Below, one piece after another: positions 24,097-36,064 of a stretch of DNA of 64,000 bases (positions within the stretch are counted from its first letter, which is position 1; the number at the start of each line of letters is the position of its first letter). Origin of the DNA: Apiotrichum sp. Y4204. Lineage: Eukaryota > Basidiomycota > Tremellomycetes > Trichosporonales > Trichosporonaceae. Below the pieces are notes generated by a model. The model was not told where the DNA came from and made no database searches. It saw nothing but the letters and a program-made list of their open reading frames with translations. Location of the stretch: assembly GCA_025531455.1 (NCBI GenBank), contig JAMYHL010000039.1, forward strand, positions 124,001-188,000. Direction: 5' to 3'. The position numbers and the translations under genes were made by a program.

Positions 24097-25640
24097 TCAC
24101 ACAAGGTTGTGGTGGTTCATGCCGTATGGAGTGAACGTCGCTGGTGGAGCGGCAGCGGACTGTGTGCTGCTCATCGAAAGATCAGGCTTGCGCCCATACA
24201 CGCTCGACCACGCATTGGTTCCGTACCCAAAACGCCCATCCGTTGGGGATCCATCAGACGAAACGGTGTTGGCTGTTGTGGGACGCGTGTCAGAGCTTGA
24301 CCACGTTGGGGCGCTTGCAAATAACGAACTAGTAGAGCCATGGTGCCCATAAGGTTCCGAGTCCACTGGGACGGAGGCCGACGTAGAATAGCTGGAGTAA
24401 AGGCTAGAAGGGTCTGCAGTTGAGTGGCGGTTCTCCCACTGGTAGGGGGACGGGTTCGGGCCGACACCAGCGGCCGCAGCTGCGGCAACGGCCTGGGCCT
24501 GGAGTTCCTTGTTCGCTGCCTCGGCGGCCTCATCACGCTTCTTTCGGCGCCACTCCTTGCGCATCTCCTTAAATTCTGTTCTCCGTCAATTTACCGCTGA
24601 CACTCGCCAGTTGCTAAAAGGGAAATGTAACAAAAAGATTGTGACTTACGAGCTGGGAGGCGTTTCTCTCCGTGCTTCTGCATTGCCACATGGGCGTTTA
24701 AGTGGTTGAGGGTACCATATGCCTTGTCGCACCCCTTGTAATTGCAGTGGTAAATGCGCTCAATCTCATCATACCGCCTACGAGAGCGCTTGCGGGGTGC
24801 AATCGGTCCAGGGAGGGAGACAAACTGAAGATCCGATTCGCTGGACTGCCCACTCATGCTGTAGCGACCGGCGTTTTGGTCATACGACCCATAACGTCCA
24901 GCTGGATAGCCAGACATCACCTGGCCTCCAACTGAGGTGTATGTAGTCGGCACAGCACTCGACTGGTAGCTACCCAACTGAGCAACAAGGCTCCTGGCCG
25001 AAGGTAGCGGTCCACCGCCGTTGACATGCGACGGATAGCTTGGGAGGCCATCACTGGTCTGAGGGCGGGTGACGGATGCGGTGCGAGCGGCCGGGTTGAG
25101 CAGGCCGTTGCTGTAGTGCGTCACACCGACAGCTGTTGCAGGGTACGACATGGGTTGCGTGGTGGTCGGCGAATGCCACGATGTCGCGGAGTCGGATTGG
25201 TAGTGGGTGTCGACAGCTGAAGATTGCGAGGGAACAATATCAGCAGGTGAGCTTGTAAACGGATTAGAGAAGCCGTTGCTGTGGGCAGAGGCGTCTTCAC
25301 GCCGGTGAAGTGATCCGGCCGTAGTAGCCGGACGACGGGTGTCGCTCATCGACGGAGGAGCAAAGTCGCGTGAAATGCGAGGCAAGGCGTTTGTTGTATC
25401 AACGGAGAGATCAACCGGAGTGACCGTTCCGGACATAATAGTGAACGGGCCCGCAGCAGACGAAGGGATGCCGCTGAACTGGCCCTGCGGTGGGATAGTA
25501 AGCGGATATGGCACAGGAGGGACAGTCTGGGATGGCGGTGCTTTATATTCTTGCGGTGGCGGTGGTTGAAAGGCAAAGTCTGTGGTAGGACTACTGGACT
25601 TGATCGTATCTTCGAAGTAGTATCCTTGTCCTATCATCAT
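24097..25640 (-). CDS. C2H2 zinc-finger transcription factor, Con7-like
   Basis: Two exons are firm: 25640-24650 and 24575-24097 with a 74-nt intron, giving 489 residues from the ATG-ATG at 25640. A single finger, C-X4-C-X12-H-X5-H (CNYKGCDKAYGTLNHLNAH then MQKH), sits at about residues 299-323 after a basic stretch RKRSRRRYDEIER, and continues across the intron as a basic helix (FKEMRKEWRRKKRDE). The wording AYGTLNHLNAHV.MQ.HG followed by FKE.RK.WR is what I recall from the Con7 family, which in Magnaporthe controls conidium shape and chitin genes; the assignment is from memory and moderate. The remainder is Ser/Pro/Tyr-rich and probably disordered. The frame stays open 64 codons upstream to 25832, with a donor-like AGA/GTAAGT near 26090, so extra 5' exons or leader introns are likely. 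Confidence 0.85.
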
Positions 25641-26846
25641 TTGGTGACTGAGGGTAAGAGGAAGGCCTGAGGATGAGACCACAGGAAGCGCCGATGTTTG
25701 AAACGTCGAGAACCGCTCGTGGAGGCGGAACTGTGGCGAGATGGAACGAGAAGAAGGAGCAAGCCAACTGTCTCTCAGAGGTTTATCGAAGAGCGCGGGG
25801 CTGTATCGATAGGCTGGAGGATTCCTCGGCACAAGCTACTGGTGCAGCAATGGACAGAATACGATAACGGGTCGATTCAGGCAGAGAACGGCAAGGCAGG
25901 GTTGAGCGACTTGGGCGCCGTACGCTTGTGTGTGGATGATGGACAGCGATCTGATGGATTGGGCGTATGCGATGCGGATTGTGACCTGCTGATTGGCGAT
26001 CTGATCGGAGACGCGACTGATCGAGACTAAGTGAAGCTAGTGAGCACGGTGACTTTGGGCATGCAGTGACCCGTCCGCACATGTACTTACTCTGAAGAAT
26101 CTGAAGGATCCGGGCGGTGCAACGAGATGGTACTTGAACGGGGCTTGGCTTGGTGCGAGAGGCGAAAGTGGCTGTCGGTGAGTCAGTCACTTTTCGGGTT
26201 TAGGTGACAATTGGAAGTGTGTGCGTTGGGGGATGTGGGCAGGGGGATGGGGCGTATATGAGACGGTGTAGTGGAAGGGTGAGGACTCGAAGAGGGCCGT
26301 GGCGGTAGTAGCTTTGGTAGCTCTGGAAGACAAGGATGCGTGCGGGGTGTGCGGGGGGGTGCAATGCGCGCAGTGTGGTGTAGAGGACAAGGAACACGAT
26401 CAAGTTGAGAGTGTGAGTTGTGTGGGGAAGACGGGGGAACACAAGCTACTGCAACAGTAGTAGTTACGGCGATAGATGGGATGGATTGTGGACAGTGTGG
26501 AGAAAGAGAGTGAGAGAGTCCGAGTTGAGAGAGTTCGTGCATATGCAGCATGGACCCACCCACATGCACCACTTAATGGGACTGTCGCGCGAAGCTCACG
26601 ATGGTCCTCACTTGTTGGGCATATGGGTTTGGGACCTGGCATGATGACCGACTGCCTCTCCTCCACTTTGTCGCTTCTCTTGCCCCCGACCCGCCCGAGG
26701 CAATGTAGAAGCGGAGGGCGGCACTGCACCGCAACCCACCCAACCACGGTCCGATTGAGGCCGGACCGGGCTGAGGCGCTCAGAGAGCTGAGGAAGGGAC
26801 AGAATTGTGGTCTAAGGGACCAAACCTTACTGAGGTACGGACGGAA

Positions 26847-26870
26847 GGGGGGGGGAGGGGGGTGGGGTGG
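26847..26870 (+). promoter_or_regulatory. G-quadruplex-capable G-run upstream of zinc-finger gene
   Basis: Runs of nine, six, four and two G are separated by single bases, enough for an intramolecular quadruplex on the plus strand, the template for the zinc-finger gene. It lies about 1.2 kb 5' of the ATG at 25640. Confidence 0.45.
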
Positions 26871-29800
26871 ACAGCAAGCGACAAGCGCTGGAGCGTCCGC
26901 ACGGCTCGCACTACGTGCACTGCACACACACAGATAGTGAGCAAGTCCACGGTACCGAGTGGCTTTGGAGGGTCAAGGTTGGGTTGAGGGGGGAACGAGG
27001 GGGGAATCATCAAGGGGCAAGGGCCACCGTGGCCGAACGAGCCTGCGATGGACCCGCAAGAGGCTCAGCCAGGTACAGAGTGGCCGCAAAAAAGAGCAAG
27101 GGCAGGGGGAGGGAGCTCGAAAAATCACGAAAAAAATCACAAAATGCAGAAATCAAGAGACACAGGCACGACTCACCGATTCTTTTCCTCTCAGGAGTTC
27201 GGATATGATGATGACGAGATGGGAAACGCGACTGAGGGTCTCGATTACTTGAACCCAAGGTCGGTCGGCACCCTGCGGTTTGGGAGAGAAACAATAGGGT
27301 GGGAGCAGGGGGAGGGCGGATAAAACCCAAAGTGCGAGCTCGTATTTAGCGGTTGTTGCTTGCGTTCAGAACAGACCCCGGGGGGATGGGATCGAAAAGG
27401 GTGACAGGCGACAAGGTTCAAACGAGGCGTCGAATGTGTTGATGAATATTACTCTGAGGCTTGGGGAAAGGGTGTGGGTGATGGTGAGGTGGAGTAGAGA
27501 ACAGAGAGAGCAAGAGGCGATGATAACAAAATGGTCTCTGGGACGGAGATGGGAGGGAGGGAGAAGGGAGGGAGAAAGGAGGGAAGGAACAGGGGATTGC
27601 TGATCTGCTGATCTGCTGATTCCTATGAGCACAGGCGCGCCGTCTGCAGAGGACAGAGCTCCGACGATCGCGCGGTCACCCACCAAACACTACTTGTTGT
27701 AGGTAGGTAGGTGCCCGCGATCCCAAATTGAGCAAGTTTGGGTTGAGTGGCTAATGTCTGGCCGGCAGCGAGGCACGTAAAAACCACCTCGTCACCTTCC
27801 TTACCTTCCTGGTTCCTAGCCACTGTCCGCAAAGCAAGGGGTCGCGATCGTAGTGATCCGACCTAGCTTTGAGAGAGTGAACCAGCAAGGAAAGGAGAAG
27901 GGGTGGAAGGATGGAGATGCGGGCGGTGTGTGTTTGTGGTGGAACCGGCCGCGTTGGATGTTGCAAGGTAGGAAAGAGAAACAAAGAGGAAGAACAGTCG
28001 TCCGTCAAGATAAGGAGACGGAAAGGATGAACCCCAGTGACCTGCTAGTCAGCTGTCGGGAGCTGCGTGCTGCGAGTTGTGAGCGTTCTGGTCGCTGGAT
28101 AGCTCAATAGCTCCGGTTACGGAGGGAAACTGGGGGGGAACGCGGTATGGCTGGCTTGGCTGGAAAAACGGACTGGTCCTGTCGCAGTCGGTATAGCCGG
28201 AGTCGGGGTACCGTGCCAGACAAGAGAGACCTCCGCCTGCTCCACCTTCTGGGCTGCATAGGAGTAGAGAGACCCCCCGGTGGGATCGATGGACCCTGCT
28301 AGTAAGGGTGGTTGGTGGTCTGCTGTGTTCGTTTGCGGAATGCATTTGCACGCTGAGAGTGCCGCGGCGCGCGGCGCAGGCACACAGAACTCGGGGCATG
28401 AGGCCAGAGGATCAGAGGGGGGGCAGAGAAGGGAGGCCAAGCACGGTGGGCCATCGAGAGGAAGAACGACGGCGATGGCGAAGGAGGAGAGGACAGCTGA
28501 TGCCGCTGGCGGCTAGTTGGTAGCTGCTGATTGCTGCAATTGCGGACAATGGGACGGATTGGCAACCAGGATGACGACGTGAACCGCATGGCGCACCGGA
28601 AACCCGTCCGGTACTGTCCCTCATGGCCTCATGCCTCCTTCCGGTCCTTCCCTCACCGTGCCCGCCATCATGCATGGACACGCTGTATTCTGTATTCTAG
28701 ATGCTCTGGCACACCGGGATCCCGCCTGTGACGACTGTAGTCTGCGGCGGCCTGTGACCTGGGGATCATCAGCGAGCCAGGGGTTCGGGGTGGTGCCCTC
28801 GTCTTTCAGCCTTGCAGCTAACATTACACACATTTCACTAGCGTACGATTGGCCATCAAGACCCTTCACTCGACCTTGTGCCGTCCTGATTGAGATTCGA
28901 CAAACAAACATGCATGCTGTATGACAGGGACGAGGAGAGCGGCGGGTGAGGCGCGGTGGAACGTATGGGCCACAAGGTACACGATCGAAGGAAAGAAGGC
29001 AAAGGAAAAGAAATGCATGCCAGGGAAAGGAAGTGGGGACGAGGAAGGGAGTCAAGCTAGTCAAGGGCAACATGGAAGAGATCGAGGAGGGATCCGATAC
29101 ATTGCGTCCGGGTATCTGGAACGACTGCTTACCCACGGACGAGCGGCAGTTAGCCATGACAGACGGAAGTGGTCGTTAATAGTGGGTTGTCCCATTCGAT
29201 GACTGTCGAATTTGACTGTCAAAGCACGGAGCTGCTGCGCAGTGGCAGACGATTGGACAGCGAGGCCGTGGTGCCCCGGAATCCACCGCTGCTCTGCCTT
29301 TTTAGGCCGACTGTGCGCGCTGCACGGTGAACGGCGAGACGATCAGAGACCGAGGAGGGTCTGTAAAGCGCAGTCTAGACTGCTCAACGGGCAATGGCAT
29401 GGATGCATGTCCACTACTGGACTGTTTTGTTATCGTTTGGCGTGTTGACCGGCCGTGGTCTTGTAGTCTCGTAGCCATCACTTGGGTCGCTAGCAGAGCT
29501 AGCTGTATCGCATATCGCGTGCTAGTTCTGCAGATGCATCAACACAAGGCCGTGATATGGCGATAATCAGAAAATGCACAGACCCCCCTGGCCCCTAGCG
29601 CCAGCTTCTTCGCCGTAGAACCACACCAACCAACATGCACCCGGTCAACATTCCCCACCTGCCCCTCAGCTCTTGGGCGTGCAGCCTGCAGCCTCTCTGC
29701 AGCTCCTTGGGTCCTGCCCTGTCCCGGAGACCTATCTGGGGCCCAAGTGCTCAGGACCCTTAGATATCTGAATTGCAATGTTTTTCCCTTATCTGGTTAG

Positions 29801-31927
29801 CGTCCAACCCTAATCTACCGTCTGGAGATCGCTCTTTTCGGCCGACAGATACCCCGCTCACACATACCCCTGTATCATGGCGTCTTGGGCACTCTCCGTC
29901 GCCCTCACCTCTCATCATCCAGCCCGCCCTGGGCCAAAAGTGAGAGAGCTGATTTCCCTTCCTGAGGGTCATGAGGTCCGAGCGCCGTTTACGCTGATGA
30001 TTATGACGTGTTCCTGTCACAGCTGAGGATTCTTACTCACCGTGCACCCTGCATCCCCCCTGCTGCCTCTGTGCACTGGCCCCCTACGCCCCTCCCCCTG
30101 TAACATAACGATTGTGGGCGCCCTTCGCGGTGCCTTTCGGTCCTTGTCAACAATGCCAGGTCACGGGCTCGCAAACACGTCGCCCGGTCCACAAATCCGA
30201 CGCATGATGCATCACCACCATTACAACCCCCACATTCCGTCAACGGAGTGCTTCTCCCTGGGGGATGAAGTAGATGTGCTTGTTTCCTGAAGTGTCTCCC
30301 CCCGTGTCAGGACAATGTGGAGGAGGATCACTCAGCGGGAACGAGGCGGACAGCTGCAATCCATCTGAGCACCATCCTGGATACAACGTAGGACCGGGCA
30401 TGGGTGGTGTCGTGGGTGGGGGAGACGAATGGCTGGGTATCTTGCCTGTTCCCTTTCCCAGTCACCAGCTCCCATGTGGGTGCGGCTGCCTCTCTCCTCT
30501 GGCTCTTGCTAGGGGTAGCGTGTCACCAGAATTGCAATGCCTCAGGGCCTAAAATGCGTACCGCATTCAATAGCGCAATGATATCGCCCATACCCAGGTT
30601 AAACGACCGTTGCGGCCTCATCGAGGTCAGCGTATCGACGGCCGTAAGACAGTGGTGATACCTGGAACTGATTGCACAGTAATCCAGTGGCTCCACCCTA
30701 ACACATTCCAGCACGTTTGAGTATGTGGCGAGGATACACCCGTCGTTAGCCTATTCTACGGAACGCTCACACCATCGTTCTGTCCGTATGCTCCCTCCCG
30801 GCTGGTAAAACTCACAAGCAGAGTAGAGGCTCAACTTGGCAACATTCCCTAGCTCCTGCATGACAGCTGGTGCGAGCGGCAGAACAGTGCAACATTCTCG
30901 AACTCATCACGCACCCTGTCGAAGACGTAAGCAGCGTGCGAAAGATTGCGACTACTGTGTGGCTCTTCCAACGTGAACGTGCCGAAGCAGGCGCCACACT
31001 GTCAAATTACATGCTTGACTTGCAGCCTCACAGGCATCGTGCCATCAGACATTTCGAATTGTCGTCCCCAACGCGAAAGCACTGACCCTCTCGTCGTTCT
31101 TTTCCTGGACCAGAGTTACGGCAGGGGAAGGGAGGGAAAGAGCGACATCACGACAGCGCCGACTGCGCTCGTGGCAGTGGCGGTGACAGAAGTATTGGCG
31201 ACAGCGAGCATAACCTAGACAGAACCGAAAAATGCTATCCATCCCTGTCTAAGGCAAAGCATCTTTCTGTAGGCGCTGGAAGCTCTGTGGGCTCCCTTGG
31301 TTCGGTTGTTATGGAGCTCGGACCTGGCTGGGAGTGTAAGATGTGGAACATTTAGAGGAGCTGATTGAGACAAGCGACATGGACAGCCCGTGTGTGAGGC
31401 GCACGCCAATCTTCGGAAGCTTGGCTGTTACTCCGATCCTATTCGCCGCCACACGCCGTTCGGCTGTCACCAGGATCACCAAGGCGCTTCGGACCGTAAG
31501 CTCTGTACTACTGCGTATTTGGAACCGAATGTCTGTCCAATCTCGGGTCGATCGCGTCCCCTGTCAAGTCCAGGAGGCGTCCAGCAATATTGATGTTAAT
31601 GCTGCTCGATCAATTGTCCGTCTGTACCCGAAAAGCGTTGCATGTGTGGGCATTCAGGAGTGCTAGGAGCTGAATGCACTTACATACGAGGCGTTCAGGA
31701 GACTGTGCACTCCACAGTGCCACAGGCCACAAAGCACAGAGGAACAGGGATCAGGAATTCTGCAGGATGAACAGGAACCTAGGAACGCCTGTCGATCAGC
31801 GGCGCAGGTAGCTTACGCAGTGGGAACACCCAAGGAACTGCACAGTTGGCACAGGCGGCTGTAAACAGTGGAGTACGGATAGTGTGCAATTCTGGACCTC
31901 TCCGGCCACATCTGGCCCAAGCGATGC

Positions 31928-31943
31928 ATGCATGCGCATGCAT
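31928..31943. repeat. 16-base palindrome with overlapping GCATGC units
   Basis: ATGCATGCGCATGCAT is self-complementary; with the preceding bases the cluster holds three GCATGC hexamers in 16 bases (31926, 31930, 31936). It resembles the palindrome at 2463-2482. Confidence 0.65.
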
Positions 31944-34675
31944 CCGATGGTCATCTGCGACGTTGCGCACAGCGCAAATTGATGCATCCCCGCGCACAAC
32001 TGTCGACAAGTCGACGGTAGACGACACGGGAGGGGGCGTGTGTCGAGTAAACTTAATCTTCCTGCGCATCCGTTGGACTTCGGCTTTTGTCGAGTGCCCG
32101 CAACCAAGGAGTCACAATCGTAAGGAGCATGCAAGCCTTACGACATCTCGACATCCCTCCATCAAGATTACGAGCCGGCAGCCAATCTGCGTTGCATATT
32201 CGTAGGCAAGCCCAATGGCCGAATCGGCACTGTGATTGCTGTACGACTTCGGCGCAGTATGCTGTGCGATAAGGAATGTAGTAGTTAGGAGCACTGTCGA
32301 TCATGGAAGCGTCGCACGTATGCAGAGTGGTGCTTTTACCCTACTCCGCATGACAATATCTTGAGCTATCACGGCATGCCGAGATCCCGAGATCCCGACC
32401 TCCCGATGCTCCCTATTCCCGAGAGGCCGCATAGTGGACTGGCAACCGATTGCAAGCGACGCGGTTAAACTATGTTGCATTGCGTGTCGTATCCAGCGTA
32501 TGAATCAGACCCGATCATCCCAACCCATTGGACAGGGCAGGGTAATGCACAAATAAGGGAAGTGGGGAGGTCGCTGTTTCGAATAGAGTCTTGCATAATC
32601 ATAAGTCCAAGATGGCGTTACTCGGCATTGATTGCGAGCGAGGCATCGCATAAACAGGCTCTGTTACGACGTTACGACCATGCACAGTTCAGTTTGGTGT
32701 CTAATCCGAAGTGACACGGGCACGATATCACGAAAGATGCCGGAACTCAGGCTGGGTGGGTGACAGTCGTGTTGCAGAGCAATTGTTCGAGCCTGGAGGA
32801 GCAGAGCGGACGCAGCTGCTGGACGTTCTCGCAGGTGGACGCGGTGGGATCGAAGCTTGAGCTTCCGGTCATTAAACCTTACTCTTCGTTTTGGGTTCTT
32901 CGCCAGAGTGTGGCAGAGGCGGTGCATCGTGTTTTCCATGTGATTGGCCGCGGAAGGATTCCTGTTTATTCATTCGCCGTGAAGCATGTCTTTGAGGATC
33001 TACTCATACCGTACTGGACAGAGATTCATCGATAGTTCTTCCTCCGACTCGTGTTTGTGGCAATTCCTTACTTCATGTTGTTAGTCCAAAAATGTCCTGT
33101 GAGTCACGCACAGCTGACCTTCCAGCCTGTCGCAGAGGTGTGCCACTGCAACCCGAGGCTGTCAGTCGCATGCGAGCGTACCCAAGCCCGCGAGCGCGAC
33201 TGCGCGCTGCTTACGCAATTCTCACACGCTGACTGACTACCTTACCGCCCCGGCACCTGGCGTCGTCTGAACCGCATTCCAGGTCTCGATTTAGAATTTT
33301 ATCCTCATTTCCTACTTGAATGTTTGTCTTGCTCGCCATTGACATTGTCGTGCTTACCCACTGCGGTCTTCACCGCTGCCTTCAGAGCCGGTCGGCTGGG
33401 AGGCCTCCGCTCATCATCTGGCCCATGACTGAATTGCCCGCAACGCCCAGAACGGAAAGCTGGCACTGTACTGCCACACGGCGCATGACGGACACCGCTG
33501 GTGAGGTGTTGTCGTTGCGCACGTGACACTATATTTGCCGCTTGGTAGCTCATATGTCTCAGCAAACCAAAGTACCGGAGTCAAGACGCCGGGAACAGCG
33601 GCGACCTGTCTTTCAGCGCCGCGTCGGACACCACTGGGTTGTGGAATTCGGCGTTGAGGTTGATGAGGGCCGTCATGTGCCCGGATTGAACATGCCACTA
33701 GCGTGACACTAACGGGGCTAGTCGATTACCCAGAAGCTAGTCACTAGCTGATCGGCACGATTACGACACGCAGGCTACACAGCCTGCCACACGAGACTGT
33801 ACCTCACTTCTCTCCAACAGGCACCCTGAATACGGTCAGACATTCAGCCAACTATTATTGAGAGTGGAGAGATTGAAGCAAGACAAAGGGGGTGATGAGA
33901 ACGGCGACCGATCATCCCCTCTCCGACGTGTCTGGCTGGGATTCCCAGGAATTCTGGACAGGTGCTGGATTACGTTGGATTCTGATTCAAGTGCTCGGCG
34001 GGTGGAACGCGGTATGCACATTCCTCAGGCCCTCTTTCTTCCCTGTGGAACGCCGCATGGTATTTCGGCAGACCCGTAGCCCACATAGGGTCGGTCGGTG
34101 ATGTCGCCATTAACTGCGACGCAGGACAATGGAAGAGTCTGAGGGAAGCTAAGGCGGCTGTGTAAAAGCCCAGAAGAGACATGTGCTTCCTTGAGAACAA
34201 CCTACCCCGCGATGGCGCTATCCCTTTCCCTTTCGTCTGGCCCTCTGGCCGCCGTTTGTTATTTGTTATTGAGTCAACCGGGGTGTCTATTCATGTGATT
34301 CAGCTGCTTACTCGGGGTCGGGGAGTTCTCGTGCGTGTCCTATGACATTATCTGCGTGCTCCGAGCCGGGCCATTTGTTCCAGCTATCCTACAATATCCC
34401 TGTTTTTCCGTTGAGCTTGAGGAATGCGGGGGCGCACCACCTTATCTAAGCGGCCCAGGAAACAAATTGGGGTCCGCCATTGGTCCTAACCTGAGTGCCA
34501 ACCTGAGCCACTGCGGAATGCGAAGGGCGCCCGGGGGCCGCTGAGCGCTAAGAGAGGGCATGTGGTAACCGGGTGAACTCCATGTAGGCCAAGACCGCTG
34601 TACGGCATGGGGGTTACGAAGGAGTAACTCGTTCACGATCACCTGCTCACATGGAGGCCGGGCAACTGGTATCGA

Positions 34676-34773
34676 AATGGGAATGGGAACGGGAATGGGA
34701 TGAGGGCGAGGAACGGCAATGAAATGAGGGGGAACGGGAATGGAATGAGGGGGAACGGGAATGAGATAGGGAG
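34676..34773 (+). repeat. G-rich minisatellite (GGGAACGGGAATGGAATGAG-like unit)
   Basis: About 100 bases made of imperfect repeats mixing GGGAAYGG, GGAATGAGGG and GGGGGAACGGG; the two most alike copies are about 21 bases apart near 34718-34760. The plus strand has many GGG/GGGG runs. It lies in the gene-free region and does not overlap a supported gene. Confidence 0.65.
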
Positions 34774-36064
34774 GAAGGGCAGACAACGTCGGCTCATTGA
34801 GCAAAATTCCCGTTCTTTGCGCCCCTGCCCGCCGGCGATGTGCCGTGGGCAACCGACTTTACAGCGGGTGTCGACGGTCATTCCGATGGGCACGGATGTG
34901 AACAAAAGTTTCTGCATTGGACATCTATGAGCTAGGGAACATGCTCTCTTCGGTGGTGAGCAAGGGTTGAGGGATGTCTACGCGTGCCTTTCTGTTGACA
35001 ATGGGGATGAAGGCGATAGTTCGCATCACAGTTCAAAGACGCCAGATCGAAAAACGGGAATTGGCGTAACCCCAAAGATTCTCCGGGATGGCCTCCCTGG
35101 TCGACTGGAAGCCTGTTCTTCCTTCTATTGTACAAGCGCGTGTCGGGTCGTGGTCTAACGGATTCCAGGTCGTTTCCAGTGACCAAAACGGCCAGTCTAA
35201 TGGATTTCAGGAGTCCTCAAGCCACTTGGGCAATTGTGCTCGAATATTGCAAGCCGACCAGCGATCATCACACAGAGTCGGCGATCCGACGCCACCTCGG
35301 TCTGTCGATCTTTGGTGCGCTCGGACTGTGATCGACAGCGCCATTGGTGTCATCGCTGCGCTGTACCATAACTTTGGAATCACTCATTACTCACTCATTC
35401 GGAATCGCCCAGATTCCACGACCTTGGCTGCATACTGAACTCAAACAAACGAACAAAGATGGTTTTCGCTGTGTTAAGTGGTCCGACTTGCATTGTCTCC
35501 AATCGTCCTTCTTACTGACTCACGTTGAACACTGGCTGATACTGTAGCTCTCTCCTAACGTCTTCCCGCTTTAATGTCATACAGTACTATGGCGGCACCA
35601 CTGGCCATCTCAGCATTAGCCCCCGAAGGTAGTCGCGCTACGGCGTCGGCGACACATTGGCGCCGATGTCCATAACGGCAGATAGCGAGCCACACCTTAG
35701 ATATGACTAGAACAGGTATGGTTCGGCGTGTCGCTAGTGGGCAGCTCCTATGTACTGTACTGCATCGCGTTGATCGCTTGATGGAATACACTAAGACGAT
35801 CGTGCACCAACCAGTTATCAGAGCAACTACCGGCGGTTAGACTGCACGCTAACATCGTTGCTCACACCCAAAAGATAGATGTCGCGCTTATAAAACCCAC
35901 TACTCGTCTGACTGATGGTGTGGTGGGCGGCGCTAGTTACGAGCGTCCAACGATGTCCATGCATCTTATGCTTGTGCATGCCACGATGTGTGCGCTGACA
36001 AGCTATCCAGTCACTGGGACGCACACATCTCTACTGGCTCGAGGCGTTCGAGGCGCTCTAACCG

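Larger units (their letters stand above)
25641..36064. promoter_or_regulatory. 10.4 kb gene-free region upstream of the zinc-finger gene
   Basis: The first 200 bases may still belong to a 5' exon. Beyond that no frame shows family sequence or plausible splice-linked exons. The stretch 26180-28500 is purine-rich on the plus strand, so pyrimidine-rich in the zinc-finger sense direction, matching the leader side of the WOPR gene. It includes a G-quadruplex-capable run, a GCATGC-rich cluster at 31926-31941 and a G-rich tandem repeat at 34676. The far end meets the 3' end of F-box gene A. A small plus-strand ATG frame at 33554-33706 (50 codons, no recognised family) was seen but is not supported as a gene. 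Regulatory function is inferred from position only. Confidence 0.5.

Noticed and set aside
32760..33035. 91-codon plus-strand frame in the second gene-free region
   Set aside because: Single short frame without ATG start, motifs or linked exons; expected by chance at this base composition.
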